A stretch of 64,000 nucleotides of DNA from JADKCL01 sp046329055 (lineage in GTDB: Bacteria > Bacteroidota > Bacteroidia > J057 > JADKCL01), in contig JAXLVK010000003.1 in NCBI GenBank assembly GCA_046329055.1, positions 1-64,000 of the forward strand, read 5' to 3'. Made by a program: the position numbers and the translations under genes. Below are positions 1 through 8,775 of this stretch, one piece after another; positions within the stretch are counted from its first letter, which is position 1; every line of letters starts with the position of its first letter. The notes beneath the pieces were generated by a model. The model saw nothing but the letters and a program-made list of their open reading frames with translations, was not told the DNA's origin and searched no databases.

Positions 1-1
1 C

Positions 2-640
2 CTGCAGCGGGACCTCAATGTCCGCGAACGCCGCATGGCCGACATGGCCAATACCGTGAAGGAGCGTGAGGAGCACGCTGCACAGCTGGAAAGCATCCTC
101 AAGGAGCGCGAGGCGCGCCTCACCGAAGTCGAAGGCATGTTGCGGCAACGTGACTCCCTCATGGGCGCGATCCAAAAGCGCGTAACCGACGCCTTGCTCG
201 GCTTCAAGGACCAGGGACTCACAGTGGACGTCGTGGATGGCAAGGTTTACGTCTCCCTCTCGAACAAGCTCCTCTTCGCCACTGGCAGCACCAAGATCGA
301 TGTCAACGGCCAAAAGGCTCTCGGCGAACTCGCCAAGGTGCTCAAGGAGCAAAAGGACCTCACCATCATGGTCGAGGGCCACACCGACAACATGCCCGTC
401 ACCAACCTTGGCGACATCAAGGACAACTGGGACCTGAGCGTGATGCGCTCCACCGAAGTCGTGCGCATCCTCGTCAACAATGGCATGGAGCCGACCCGCA
501 TCATCCCCGCTGGCCACGGGCAATTCATCCCCAAGGTTGATGGCAGCACGCCGGAAGCCCGCGCGTCCAACCGCCGCACCGAAATCGTGATCTCCCCCAA
601 GCTCGACGAGCTCTACCGGATGATCAACACGCAGCGATAA
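2..640 (+). CDS. OmpA/MotB-family peptidoglycan-binding protein, 5' end cut by the window
   Basis: The reading frame is open to the left window edge, so the true start lies outside. The visible first third is charged and heptad-like, rich in Glu, Arg and Leu, and is probably a coiled coil. The last ~130 residues form an OmpA C-terminal domain: a beta segment ending in LLFATGSTKI, the VEGHTDNMPV signature, and the closing ASNRRTEIVISP motif. This domain family binds diaminopimelate in peptidoglycan. A coiled coil followed by OmpA suggests a periplasmic or envelope protein tethering the cell wall, of the kind often annotated as a flagellar-motor-like or OmpA-family protein. No partner is visible. 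An intrinsic terminator follows within 30 bases, so the transcription unit ends here. Confidence 0.9.
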   Translation: MQRDLNVRERRMADMANTVKEREEHAAQLESILKEREARLTEVEGMLRQRDSLMGAIQKRVTDALLGFKDQGLTVDVVDGKVYVSLSNKLLFATGSTKIDVNGQKALGELAKVLKEQKDLTIMVEGHTDNMPVTNLGDIKDNWDLSVMRSTEVVRILVNNGMEPTRIIPAGHGQFIPKVDGSTPEARASNRRTEIVISPKLDELYRMINTQR

Positions 641-664
641 TCGAAAAGAATCAAAAATCGATAC

Positions 665-696
665 CAAAAGGGCAGGCTTCATGGCTTGCCCTTTTG
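665..696 (+). terminator. Intrinsic terminator after the OmpA-family gene
   Basis: A 13-14 bp stem with a 4-base loop (TCAT). One arm is A4-GGGCAGGC and the other GGCTTGCCC-T4, so the T-run of the 3' arm is itself paired. It sits 25 bases after the stop codon. The neighbouring gene is convergent, so the hairpin may serve both directions. Confidence 0.75.
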
Positions 697-822
697 TCTT
701 GGAAGAGGCGAGGGGCATCTCGTCCAATGCCGACACGGCTGCTGGCAATTCCTGCCCTGAGGTCGCTCGGAGGGGGCCAGCGAAAAGCGAAGCACTCTAC
801 CGGAAGCATCGTTCGGTCAACC

Positions 823-2487
823 CTATTGAGGGTTCGCCGTCATCCCCTTCCGGTACACATAAAATGCCGAGGTCGAATCCACCCGATCCCAGTGGTCCAA
901 GACATGCCGCAGTGTGCTGCAGCGATAATGCCCATCCTCCTCCGCCCGGTACAGCTCCTCCCGCATCACAAAGACCATCGAATTTGAAGCCTCCAAAGTC
1001 GAGATGAGCTTTCCAATGCCACGATCGTAGTTTACCTCCGCGTCATGCGCCCAGTCCACGGGCAGCGGAGCCTTGGTATCCGTGAGGTAATGCGCCAATG
1101 GCAGGCTCGGCAGCACAGTATAGGGTTGCGGGTACTTCCCGATCAGCATTTTCAGCTCCGAATAATTCGCAAATTGCTCGGGCCCAGCCTTGATATGGCT
1201 CAATTTGGGAAATACCTCGCCCAAGTCATGCGTGATCTCGCTCCGCTTGCCATCGTGATACACATACAGGTTCAGCGCCCCCATGCATCCGAGAACCACC
1301 ACCATCGCACCCGTCCAATACCAACTCGGCGCCCGGAATTCGGCGATGTGGGAAATAAAATATGCCACCGCGAATACCGCTGGGAAGCAATACAAGACCG
1401 GAATCGCATAGCCCCAGGAAATGCCACTCGCCCAAGCGACCCCAGTCATCGCGAGAAGCAAGGCCATCGCCTTGCGGTCACGCCGGATGAATGTCAGACC
1501 CGCAATCGCACCGCCACAGAAGACCAGGGCATGGATGAAGCCAGTTTTGGGTTGCACAAAGCCGCCGTATTGAATCGTAACGGCAAGCATCCCCGCGCCC
1601 ACAGCAACCAATCCCAACAATGTATAGATCGCCATGGGCCAGCCATTGAAGGACTTTTTGAAGGCAAACTTCAGCACCAACCAGATCACCAATCCCGGTC
1701 CAAAGGCAATCACCGCGGGCCTGATATAAAGCTGATAGCCGCCCCAGCGCATCTCATTGAGCGAGGTGCTGCCCGTGATCTGTGCCAGCATCTCGGAAAA
1801 GAAGCTGTACCCGGGCGTGAGGGCAAATTCCACCACCGCAAATCCAATCCCCGCCAAGCCCGCTGTGACGACCGTGCCCAACAAGCCTTGGCGCCAACCA
1901 TGTAGAAACACTGCAAGGCCCACACCGATGAATGGCACGACTCCGAAAGGTTGCTTGGTCAATGCTGACAGTCCCAGGCAAAACAATCCCAGTCCCACAT
2001 GCAAGGGCCGGGAACTCCGGGTCATCGCATAGAATCCCAATGCTGCGAAGAAGATGCCGTCCACCGTATGCCAAGGCGCCGCGAAGAAGTTGTGCAGAGA
2101 AAGCGCATACCCCATCGCCCCCAAAATCCACGGCGACACGCCCATCTTCCCGAAATCCACATACCGCTCCAGCGCCCGGATGCTCCAATAGATCGGCAGC
2201 CACATGAAGACGTAGTACACCAATCGATAACCGATCATCTCCCAGGTATCCGGGAGCAAGGCCATTTCCAGAGTGTGCAGGTAGGGGGTAAGCGGGGGCC
2301 GGACATAGAAGAAGTCCCGGTAGATCACTTCGCCGCCCAAGATGCGATAAGCCAATGCCGGAATGAACCCCCGATCAGCGGCATCCATCCCATGAAACCC
2401 AAACAATAGGAAATACACCAGTGGTAAACTGGCGAAGATGTAAAACGCAGCCTTGGATTTCGGGGAAGCTATTGCCATTCGCACCAT
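823..2487 (-). CDS. Multi-pass membrane protein, GT-C glycosyltransferase-like
   Basis: A 554-residue protein with about ten hydrophobic segments and a soluble C-terminal domain of roughly 120 residues. The first external loop carries a DxxD-type motif (GMDAADRGF) followed by an arrangement like YRDFFYVRPPLTPY. This layout is typical of GT-C enzymes that transfer sugars from polyprenyl-phosphate carriers on the outer face of the cytoplasmic membrane. Family assignment rests on topology and the loop motif only; the acceptor and donor are unknown. A second in-frame ATG lies three codons downstream, so the exact start is uncertain. It lies convergent to the OmpA-family gene and downstream of the SPOR gene on the same strand. 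Confidence 0.7.
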   Translation of the reverse strand: MVRMAIASPKSKAAFYIFASLPLVYFLLFGFHGMDAADRGFIPALAYRILGGEVIYRDFFYVRPPLTPYLHTLEMALLPDTWEMIGYRLVYYVFMWLPIYWSIRALERYVDFGKMGVSPWILGAMGYALSLHNFFAAPWHTVDGIFFAALGFYAMTRSSRPLHVGLGLFCLGLSALTKQPFGVVPFIGVGLAVFLHGWRQGLLGTVVTAGLAGIGFAVVEFALTPGYSFFSEMLAQITGSTSLNEMRWGGYQLYIRPAVIAFGPGLVIWLVLKFAFKKSFNGWPMAIYTLLGLVAVGAGMLAVTIQYGGFVQPKTGFIHALVFCGGAIAGLTFIRRDRKAMALLLAMTGVAWASGISWGYAIPVLYCFPAVFAVAYFISHIAEFRAPSWYWTGAMVVVLGCMGALNLYVYHDGKRSEITHDLGEVFPKLSHIKAGPEQFANYSELKMLIGKYPQPYTVLPSLPLAHYLTDTKAPLPVDWAHDAEVNYDRGIGKLISTLEASNSMVFVMREELYRAEEDGHYRCSTLRHVLDHWDRVDSTSAFYVYRKGMTANPQ

Positions 2488-2543
2488 CGTGGAGGAGGCA
2501 AATTAGCAAAAATCAGGAAATGAAGCGGTTCAGGCCCCAGCCT

Positions 2544-3098
2544 TCAATTCTGATGCGCGCCTTTCTTGTACTTGGGGAGCTTGATCTTGTCTTGCACCAC
2601 AAATGCATCCGGGAAAAATTGGCGGACATTGGGAAGCTGCTTCATGGCCTCGTTGCGGGTGAGGAAGTCGCCTACGCGCACCCAGAAATGAGGCGGGTTC
2701 CAGTCCTTATAGACTTCCATATTGGATGTATGGAAGGCTTGGACGAAATCCGCCTTGGCCTCATTGGCGGTTTCCATCTTGCTGCCCGCATAGATTTGAA
2801 TGCGGAAGCCTTGGCCCTCGACACTCTTATCATTGTTGGTGCGGTGCAGGTCGATGAGCCTGGCGAGGCCTCGGTCGTAGTAATAATAGACCCCCATCGA
2901 ATCGGCAGCGACCCTGTGCTGGGTCGGCGCACCCGAAGGATCGCCGCTCACTTCCACCACAGGGGCCTGGAATTCGTAAGCCACCCTGTATTTGTCAACG
3001 GCCTCGGTCTCCTTCTGCGCCATGAGGCTTGATGCCCACAGCAGCGCGGGCAGCATCAGGAGAAGCCTGTTCCATTGACATATCTTTCTGATTTCCAT
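2544..3098 (-). CDS. Exported SPOR-domain protein
   Basis: A 184-residue protein from the ATG that begins a clear signal peptide (MEIRKICQW, then a Leu-rich core ending ASSLMAQ). A longer upstream frame exists but would bury the signal peptide, so I chose this start. The C-terminal ~75 residues (from GFRIQIYAGSK to FVVQDKIKLP) match the SPOR fold, which in known proteins binds denuded peptidoglycan strands at division sites. The middle region has no recognisable domain. It lies between secA and the GT-C-like gene on the same strand, with about 120 bases separating it from secA, so co-transcription is possible but not shown. Role inferred: periplasmic cell-wall-associated protein. Confidence 0.8.
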   Translation of the reverse strand: MEIRKICQWNRLLLMLPALLWASSLMAQKETEAVDKYRVAYEFQAPVVEVSGDPSGAPTQHRVAADSMGVYYYYDRGLARLIDLHRTNNDKSVEGQGFRIQIYAGSKMETANEAKADFVQAFHTSNMEVYKDWNPPHFWVRVGDFLTRNEAMKQLPNVRQFFPDAFVVQDKIKLPKYKKGAHQN

Positions 3099-3218
3099 GC
3101 AAATGATGCCTGAAACAATGTCACAAATATCCGAACAAAACCTCGAATTGTCCAGCGATGCAGGATGGGCGAACCCACGCGGCATTACGGATCAACCGCT
3201 TCGGGGGTTGCCCGAAGA

Positions 3219-6200
3219 TCAGCGCTTGGGCCCCTTGCGATCCTGAATCCGGCGCTCTTTGCGAGAAAGCGGGCGCTCGGCTTCGGGTGCAGAGGTATTG
3301 GTGCTGAGTCCCTTGGTTGCTTCGCGGCGCTGAGACTCCAAGTTCTGGCCGTGATCGGTTTTCATCTTGGAGAAGTCGTCGCGACGAACCCGCGGCTCTT
3401 GCGGTGCTTTTTCTTGGCGCTGCTCCCCTTGGTTCACGTCGAGATCGGCCTTGAAGATCATCGAGATCACTTGGTCGTTCACCTGACCCAATGCCTGCTG
3501 GAAGAGCTCGTAGGCCTCAAACTTATAGACCACAAGCGGATCCTTCTGTTCGAAGACGGCGTTTTGAACGGCAGTGCGCAGTTCGTCCATCTCGCGCAGG
3601 TGGTTTTTCCACTTGTCGTCGATCACGTGGAGCAGGATGTTGCGCTCAAGCGTACGGGTCACCTCCTCGCCATTGGTGGCGAGTGCTTGGGTCAAGTTCA
3701 CCACGATCCGCATCCGGCGTGAGCCGTCATGGAAGGGGATGTCCACCAATTCCACGCGCGGGTCTTGGTTGCGGATATTTTGCAAACCGGGCAGCACGAA
3801 GGATGCAAGGTGCGCAGTCTTCCGGCGGTAGAAGGCCTTGGCGATGTCATAGAGACGATCGGTCATGGCTTCCTGAGACAGCTTATTGAAGTCGTTTTCG
3901 GAGAACTCCGGATCCACGGCCAATGAGCGGATGGCAGCGAACTGCAGGCCTTCCACGTCCGACATGTCGTAGTAGTCCGCCACGATCTTGGAGCAGACAT
4001 CGTAGAGCATGGTGTCGAGGTCGAGGCGCATGCGGTCACCGAACAGGGCATTCCGGCGGCGGCGGTAAACCACCTCGCGTTGGCTGTTCATGACGTCATC
4101 GTATTCCAAGAGGCGCTTCCGCATGGCGAAGTTGTTCTCCTCGACCTTCTTCTGCGCATTGGTGATGCTCTTGGTGATCATAGAGTGCTGGATCACCTCG
4201 CCCTCCTTGATGCCCATGCGGTCCATGATCCGGCTGATGCGCTCGGAACCGAAGAGGCGCATGAGGTCATCCTCGAGGGAGACATAGAACTGCGAACTAC
4301 CCGGGTCACCCTGACGACCTGCACGGCCGCGGAGCTGACGGTCAATCCGCCGGGATTCGTGGCGCTCGGTACCAATGATCGCAAGACCACCTGCCTGCTT
4401 CACGCCTGGGCCGAGCTTGATGTCGGTACCCCGGCCGGCCATGTTCGTGGCGATGGTCACAGTGCCTGCAAGGCCCGCCTCGGCGACGATCTCGGCTTCG
4501 CGTTGGTGCTGCTTCGCGTTCAAGACGTTGTGGTCGATCTTGCGCACCCGCAGCATCCTGCTCAGCAATTCGGAGACCTCGACTGAAGTGGTACCCACGA
4601 GGACCGGACGGCCCTTGGCACGCAGCTTCTCGATCTCGTCGATGACGGCATTGTATTTCTCGCGCTTCGTCTTGAAGACCAAGTCTTCCTCGTCCTTCCG
4701 TACAATCGGCCTGTTGGTCGGGATGACCACCACGTCGAGTTTGTAGATCTGGAAGAATTCCGCAGCCTCTGTCTCAGCGGTACCGGTCATACCCGCGAGC
4801 TTGTGGTACATCCGGAAGTAGTTCTGTAAGGTCACCGTCGCAAAGGTCTGGGTAGCAGCCTCCACGGTCACGTTTTCCTTGGCTTCAATGGCTTGGTGCA
4901 GGCCGTCCGAGTAGCGGCGACCAGCCAAGACCCGGCCTGTCTGCTCGTCCACGATCTTGACTTTGCCTTCGTCCACGATGTATTCGATGTCGCGGTCAAA
5001 GAGGGTATAGGCCTTCACCAACTGGTTGATGGTATGCAGGCGGTCGCTCTTTTCAGCGAAATCACGTGCGAGCAGGTCCTTGTGACGGAGCCGTTCCTCG
5101 TCGGTCAGGCTCTTGTTGGCATCGATCTCGTGGAGCTTGGAGGCCACATCAGGCATCACGAAGAAGTCCTCGTCCTCACCCTCACCGGTAATGAGTTCGC
5201 GGCCCTTTTCGGTGAGTTCCACCTGGTTGTTTTTCTCATCGATCGTGAAATAGAGCTCATCGTCCACAAGGTGGAGGTTCTTGCCCTTGTCCTGCAGGTA
5301 GTAAGCCTCGGTCTTCAGCATCTCCGTCTTCATGCCCGGCTCGGTGAGGAACTTCACCAATGCTTTGTACTTGGGCAAGCCGCGATTCGCGCGGAAAAGC
5401 TTGAGGCCTGCTTCCTTGATGGTCTCCTTGTCATTGGATTCGAAGCCCTTCTTGGCCTCGGCCATGAGGGTGGTCACGAGGCGCTGCTGATTGCGCATGA
5501 GCTTCTCGACGCGCGGCTTGAGGACGTGGAACTCATGGATGTCGCCCCGGGGAACCGGGCCGGAGATGATGAGCGGCGTCCGGGCTTCGTCCACGAGGAC
5601 GGAGTCAATTTCGTCCACGATGGCGAAGTGATGCTCGCGCTGAACCAGGAACTCGGGGTTCGTGGTCATGTTGTCGCGGAGGTAGTCGAAGCCAAACTCG
5701 TTGTTGGTGCCATAGGTGACATCCGCGAGGTAGGCTTGGCGACGCTCATCCGTGTTGGGCTCGTAGAAGTCGATGCAATCGACGGTGATCTTGTGGAACT
5801 GGAACAGCGGGGCGTTCCACTCACAGTCGCGTCGTGCGAGGTAATCGTTCACGGTCACGAGGTGGACACCCATGCCTGTGAGGGCATTGAGGTAGATCGG
5901 GAGGGTGGCCACGAGGGTCTTACCTTCACCGGTTGCCATCTCGGAGATCTTACCTGTGTGGAGCACCACGCCACCCATGAGCTGCACGTCGTAGTGGACC
6001 ATGTTCCACTCGACTTCGCCGCCCGCAGCGATCCATTTGTTGCTCCATGTGGCCTTGTCGCCATTGATGACCACATTGGGCTTGCGCTTGGCGATGTGGA
6101 GGTCCCATTCCGTGGCGGTCACGGTCAGGCCCTTGTTTTCTGTCAGGCGGCGGGCGGTCTCCTTCACCACTGCGAAAGCCTCGGGGAGGATTTCGAGCAG

Positions 6201-6503
6201 GATTTGCTCCACCTGCTTGTTGCGCTCCTTGCGCATCTTTTCCGCCTCCTCGTACATGCGCTCGGAAGCGATCAAGTCCTCGGTGGATTCGGCCTGCTTC
6301 TTTTTCGCAGCGATCTCGGCGGTGATGTCCTTGATATGTGCTTGGATGCGTTGGCGGAAGTTGTCTGAACGGGCACGGAGTTCGTCGTCAGAGAGATTGC
6401 GCAGCTTGGCATACTCGGCAGTAATCTTGGTGACGTAAGGCTGTAACTCCTTGACGTCCTTGTCTTGCTTATTGCCGAATAGTTTCTGAAGCAGTTTCAG
6501 CAT
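3219..6503 (-). CDS. secA: Preprotein translocase ATPase SecA
   Basis: SecA is the ATPase motor that drives unfolded preproteins through SecYEG. At 1094 residues this is the long Bacteroidota form, with an insertion of roughly 150 residues in the first half compared with E. coli. Visible motifs: Walker A GEGKT at about residues 192-196, the DEIDSVLVDEARTPLI helicase II segment near residue 300, the TNMAGRGTDIKLG segment, and the GRAGRQGDPGSSQF motif VI. The extreme C-terminus is a basic tail (LSRKERRIQDRKGPKR) and lacks the usual CxCxSGKKYKxCC zinc-binding SEC-C motif. SEC-C is dispensable in some lineages, so the protein is presumably active. The SPOR gene follows on the same strand. Confidence 0.97.
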   Translation of the reverse strand: MLKLLQKLFGNKQDKDVKELQPYVTKITAEYAKLRNLSDDELRARSDNFRQRIQAHIKDITAEIAAKKKQAESTEDLIASERMYEEAEKMRKERNKQVEQILLEILPEAFAVVKETARRLTENKGLTVTATEWDLHIAKRKPNVVINGDKATWSNKWIAAGGEVEWNMVHYDVQLMGGVVLHTGKISEMATGEGKTLVATLPIYLNALTGMGVHLVTVNDYLARRDCEWNAPLFQFHKITVDCIDFYEPNTDERRQAYLADVTYGTNNEFGFDYLRDNMTTNPEFLVQREHHFAIVDEIDSVLVDEARTPLIISGPVPRGDIHEFHVLKPRVEKLMRNQQRLVTTLMAEAKKGFESNDKETIKEAGLKLFRANRGLPKYKALVKFLTEPGMKTEMLKTEAYYLQDKGKNLHLVDDELYFTIDEKNNQVELTEKGRELITGEGEDEDFFVMPDVASKLHEIDANKSLTDEERLRHKDLLARDFAEKSDRLHTINQLVKAYTLFDRDIEYIVDEGKVKIVDEQTGRVLAGRRYSDGLHQAIEAKENVTVEAATQTFATVTLQNYFRMYHKLAGMTGTAETEAAEFFQIYKLDVVVIPTNRPIVRKDEEDLVFKTKREKYNAVIDEIEKLRAKGRPVLVGTTSVEVSELLSRMLRVRKIDHNVLNAKQHQREAEIVAEAGLAGTVTIATNMAGRGTDIKLGPGVKQAGGLAIIGTERHESRRIDRQLRGRAGRQGDPGSSQFYVSLEDDLMRLFGSERISRIMDRMGIKEGEVIQHSMITKSITNAQKKVEENNFAMRKRLLEYDDVMNSQREVVYRRRRNALFGDRMRLDLDTMLYDVCSKIVADYYDMSDVEGLQFAAIRSLAVDPEFSENDFNKLSQEAMTDRLYDIAKAFYRRKTAHLASFVLPGLQNIRNQDPRVELVDIPFHDGSRRMRIVVNLTQALATNGEEVTRTLERNILLHVIDDKWKNHLREMDELRTAVQNAVFEQKDPLVVYKFEAYELFQQALGQVNDQVISMIFKADLDVNQGEQRQEKAPQEPRVRRDDFSKMKTDHGQNLESQRREATKGLSTNTSAPEAERPLSRKERRIQDRKGPKR

Positions 6504-6528
6504 AGTGAATGGGTGTAAAAAATCGCGA

Positions 6529-6536
6529 CAAAGTTA
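6529..6536 (-). promoter_or_regulatory. Putative -7 element for secA
   Basis: On the minus strand this reads TAACTTTG, a perfect TAnnTTTG Bacteroidota -7 element. It lies 25 bases before the secA start codon. I see no TTG at the expected -33 distance, so it is supported by the -7 element alone. Confidence 0.45.
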
Positions 6537-6632
6537 AATAAATACTTGGGATAATGACCCCGCAGATCAGCACCAACACCCGCCAATGATGGCAACATCC
6601 ACCATGAATTTTACGGAATGCATCGCTTTTCC

Positions 6633-7442
6633 TCAGCGCACCAGATGGGCCCTGAGGACCTCGAGCATGGTTTGCTGCAATTTGCCGTTGCTCACAGCAA
6701 TTTGTCTGCCAAATAGATAGTCCCCGCCGGGCTCGATCCCCGAGACTGACCCGCCCGCCTCGGTCACGATCAATGCGCCACCTGCCACATCCCACGGTTT
6801 TAGGCCGATTTCGAAGAATCCATCCAGCCTACCCGCCGCCACATACGCCAAGTCCAGGGCCGCTGCGCCAAATCGGCGAATGCCTTGGCACTGTCCGAGA
6901 AATTCCTGCACTGCTGCCAAATAGTCACTCGCCCGGTCAAATTTGGCAGTCGGGAAGCCTGTTGCCAGCAGGGCATCGTTGATGGAGGCAGCCTCGCTCA
7001 CGTGGATGCGCTTGTCGCCGAGATAGGCGCCGTGGCCCTTGACCGCCCAGAAGACTTCCCCGTGCGGCACCTCATGCACGATGCCCAGCACCATTTCCTC
7101 GCGGTGACGCAGCCCCACGCTGATGCAGTAAGCGGGAATGTTGTGGATGAAGTTCGTGGTGCCGTCCAGCGGATCCACGATCCAGAGCCAGTCATGTTGG
7201 TTGCCATGCTCGCCCGTCTCCTCGCCCAGGAAGCCCGACCCCGGAAGCAGTGCCTCGAACCGCTCCCGCAGCATGAGTTCCGATTGCCGGTCCACGTAAC
7301 TCACGAGGTCACGCGGCCCCTTGTGCTCGACCTTGCCCATGGTGAAGCCCTCCCGCTCGTGGAGGATGAAAGCCGCGACCTCGGCGACGATGGCCTTGGC
7401 CTGTTCTACAAAACCATCTGGCAAGTCGGGATGTAGCTGCAT
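6633..7442 (-). CDS. Inositol monophosphatase family protein
   Basis: A 269-residue Mg-dependent, Li-sensitive phosphatase-fold protein. Metal-binding motifs are intact: FLGEETGE around residues 71-78, WIVDPLDGTTN around 87-97, and the C-terminal PWDVAGGALIVTEAGG. These match the IMPase/SuhB/CysQ superfamily. The length and the spacing of the DPLDGTTN and WD motifs fit an inositol-1-monophosphatase (SuhB-like) better than FBPase or CysQ, but substrate cannot be settled from sequence. In many bacteria this family dephosphorylates inositol phosphate or related sugar phosphates. It lies between rsmI and secA on the same strand. Confidence 0.9.
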   Translation of the reverse strand: MQLHPDLPDGFVEQAKAIVAEVAAFILHEREGFTMGKVEHKGPRDLVSYVDRQSELMLRERFEALLPGSGFLGEETGEHGNQHDWLWIVDPLDGTTNFIHNIPAYCISVGLRHREEMVLGIVHEVPHGEVFWAVKGHGAYLGDKRIHVSEAASINDALLATGFPTAKFDRASDYLAAVQEFLGQCQGIRRFGAAALDLAYVAAGRLDGFFEIGLKPWDVAGGALIVTEAGGSVSGIEPGGDYLFGRQIAVSNGKLQQTMLEVLRAHLVR

Positions 7443-7510
7443 TGATTTGGGTTCTAGTAATGGGCGAATCTACGGCAGGGTGAATTGGCAACCAAAGCTG
7501 TCCGCGGCAA

Positions 7511-8191
7511 TCAATCCGGCTTTCCGGCGAGGATGACCACGAATTCGCCCTTGATGATGGACTTGCTGAGGGCGGCCTTGACCTCGGCGAGCGTGCCGCG
7601 CAGGTGGGTTTCGTGCAACTTGGAGAGTTCCCGAGCCACGGAGACCTTGCGGTCGGGGCCGAAGTGCGCCTCCAACTCCTCCACTAGCTTTACCACGCGG
7701 TAAGGCGACTCATAGAAGACAATGGTGCGATCCTCCTCGTGCAATGCGTCTAGCCGGGTCTTGCGCCCCTTTTTCTGTGGCAGGAAGCCCTCGAAGACAA
7801 ACCGGTCGCAAGGCAAGCCACTGGCAACTAGAGCCGGGACAAATGCCGTGGGACCGGGCAGCACCTCCACATCGATGCCCTGCTCGATCGCCTCCCGCAC
7901 GAGCAGGAAGCCTGGATCCGAGATCCCCGGCGTCCCAGCGTCTGAGACCACCGCCAAGGAAAGCTGCTCCGCGGCCACCTTGGACAGCAATTGCTGCACC
8001 CGATGGTGCTCATTGTGCTGATGCAGGGCGGTCAAGGGGCGTTCAATGCCCAGGAGCTTGAGCAGCTTGCCCGTCTCCCGGGTGTCCTCCGCCGCCACCA
8101 AATCCGACTCCCGCAACAGGCGCAGGGCCCGCAGGGTGATGTCTTCCAAGTTGCCGATGGGGGTGGGGATGAGTACGATTCGTGCAGGCAT
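7511..8191 (-). CDS. rsmI: 16S rRNA (cytidine-1402-2'-O)-methyltransferase
   Basis: RsmI methylates the ribose of C1402 in 16S rRNA near the decoding centre, using SAM. The 226-residue protein opens with VLIPTPIGNLEDITLRAL, the family's hallmark, followed by AAEDTRETGKLLKLLGI and VSDAGTPGISDPG. These are the SAM-binding and active-site loops of the tetrapyrrole-methylase fold. I chose the ATG at 8191 rather than an upstream one because the family starts just before this motif and because a promoter ends four bases before it. The mRNA is therefore predicted to be leaderless. The IMPase-family gene follows about 70 bases downstream on the same strand. Confidence 0.96.
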   Translation of the reverse strand: MPARIVLIPTPIGNLEDITLRALRLLRESDLVAAEDTRETGKLLKLLGIERPLTALHQHNEHHRVQQLLSKVAAEQLSLAVVSDAGTPGISDPGFLLVREAIEQGIDVEVLPGPTAFVPALVASGLPCDRFVFEGFLPQKKGRKTRLDALHEEDRTIVFYESPYRVVKLVEELEAHFGPDRKVSVARELSKLHETHLRGTLAEVKAALSKSIIKGEFVVILAGKPD

Positions 8192-8195
8192 GGGA

Positions 8196-8226
8196 CAAAT
8201 ATAGACCCCCTGCGCCCTGACCACAA
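8196..8226 (-). promoter_or_regulatory. Bacteroidota-type promoter of rsmI, leaderless
   Basis: Read on the minus strand: TTG (8226-8224), a 20-base spacer, then TATATTTG (8203-8196). Both elements match the sigma-ABfr consensus of Bacteroidota. Only four bases (TCCC) separate the -7 element from the rsmI ATG, so transcription should begin at or next to the start codon. Confidence 0.75.
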
Positions 8227-8331
8227 TCATCTTTTTTCATGAGGGCTGTCATCCCCCGAAGAATGCAATACCCAGACCTTTGGCTTATTCTACTTGAAAG
8301 CTCATTTACATCTTCCAAATTCTACAGTGTT

Positions 8332-8604
8332 ATGAAGTCGAACATTAGCATAGGGGAATGCATCATCCGCATCGTTGTGGGGATGGTCTTCGCCGCCCTC
8401 ATGGGTGGTCTCTTTCACGGATACATCGCCCTCCTGGGGGTGCTTGCCATCTACCCGATTGTGACCGGCCTCGGCGGCTGGTGCCCGATCTACGCCATGC
8501 GCGGCAAGCATACCAATGAGGACAATCCCTATGAAGACCACGGACATGGCACCTCGCATGCGCCTGTGTCCCGTGCAAACGCAGAAGTAAACCGGGCCGC
8601 TTGA
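8332..8604 (+). CDS. DUF2892 (YgaP-like) small membrane protein
   Basis: A 90-residue protein with two closely spaced transmembrane segments (RIVVGMVFAALMGGLFHG and ALLGVLAIYPIVTGL) followed by GWCPIYAMRGKHT. This is the standard DUF2892 layout, usually ending in a C-P-x-Y motif after the second helix. In some bacteria the domain is fused to rhodanese; here it stands alone with a His/Asp-rich tail (EDNPYEDHGHGTSHAP). Function unknown. I chose the ATG at 8332 because it starts the conserved region; upstream in-frame ATGs at 8239 and beyond give a non-conserved extension. It is divergent from rsmI. Confidence 0.8.
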   Translation: MKSNISIGECIIRIVVGMVFAALMGGLFHGYIALLGVLAIYPIVTGLGGWCPIYAMRGKHTNEDNPYEDHGHGTSHAPVSRANAEVNRAA

Positions 8605-8775
8605 TTTTGGCCCCAGTAAGATAATTGCAACGCTTTGGTGAATCCCTGCCAGCCTCTCCCCGGGGCGGCAGGGATGTTTCTTTCGGCGACATTCTATTAA
8701 CAGGCAACCGTTCCATTTCAATTCCTTCGTTACTTGGCACAAGGATTTGCCCGTTTTGGCATCCAATCCTAGTAC

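Noticed and set aside
4893..6368. 491-codon open frame on the plus strand opposite secA
   Set aside because: Mirror frame of a GC-rich conserved gene; composition is Val/Leu/His-rich without domain; secA on the other strand is certain.
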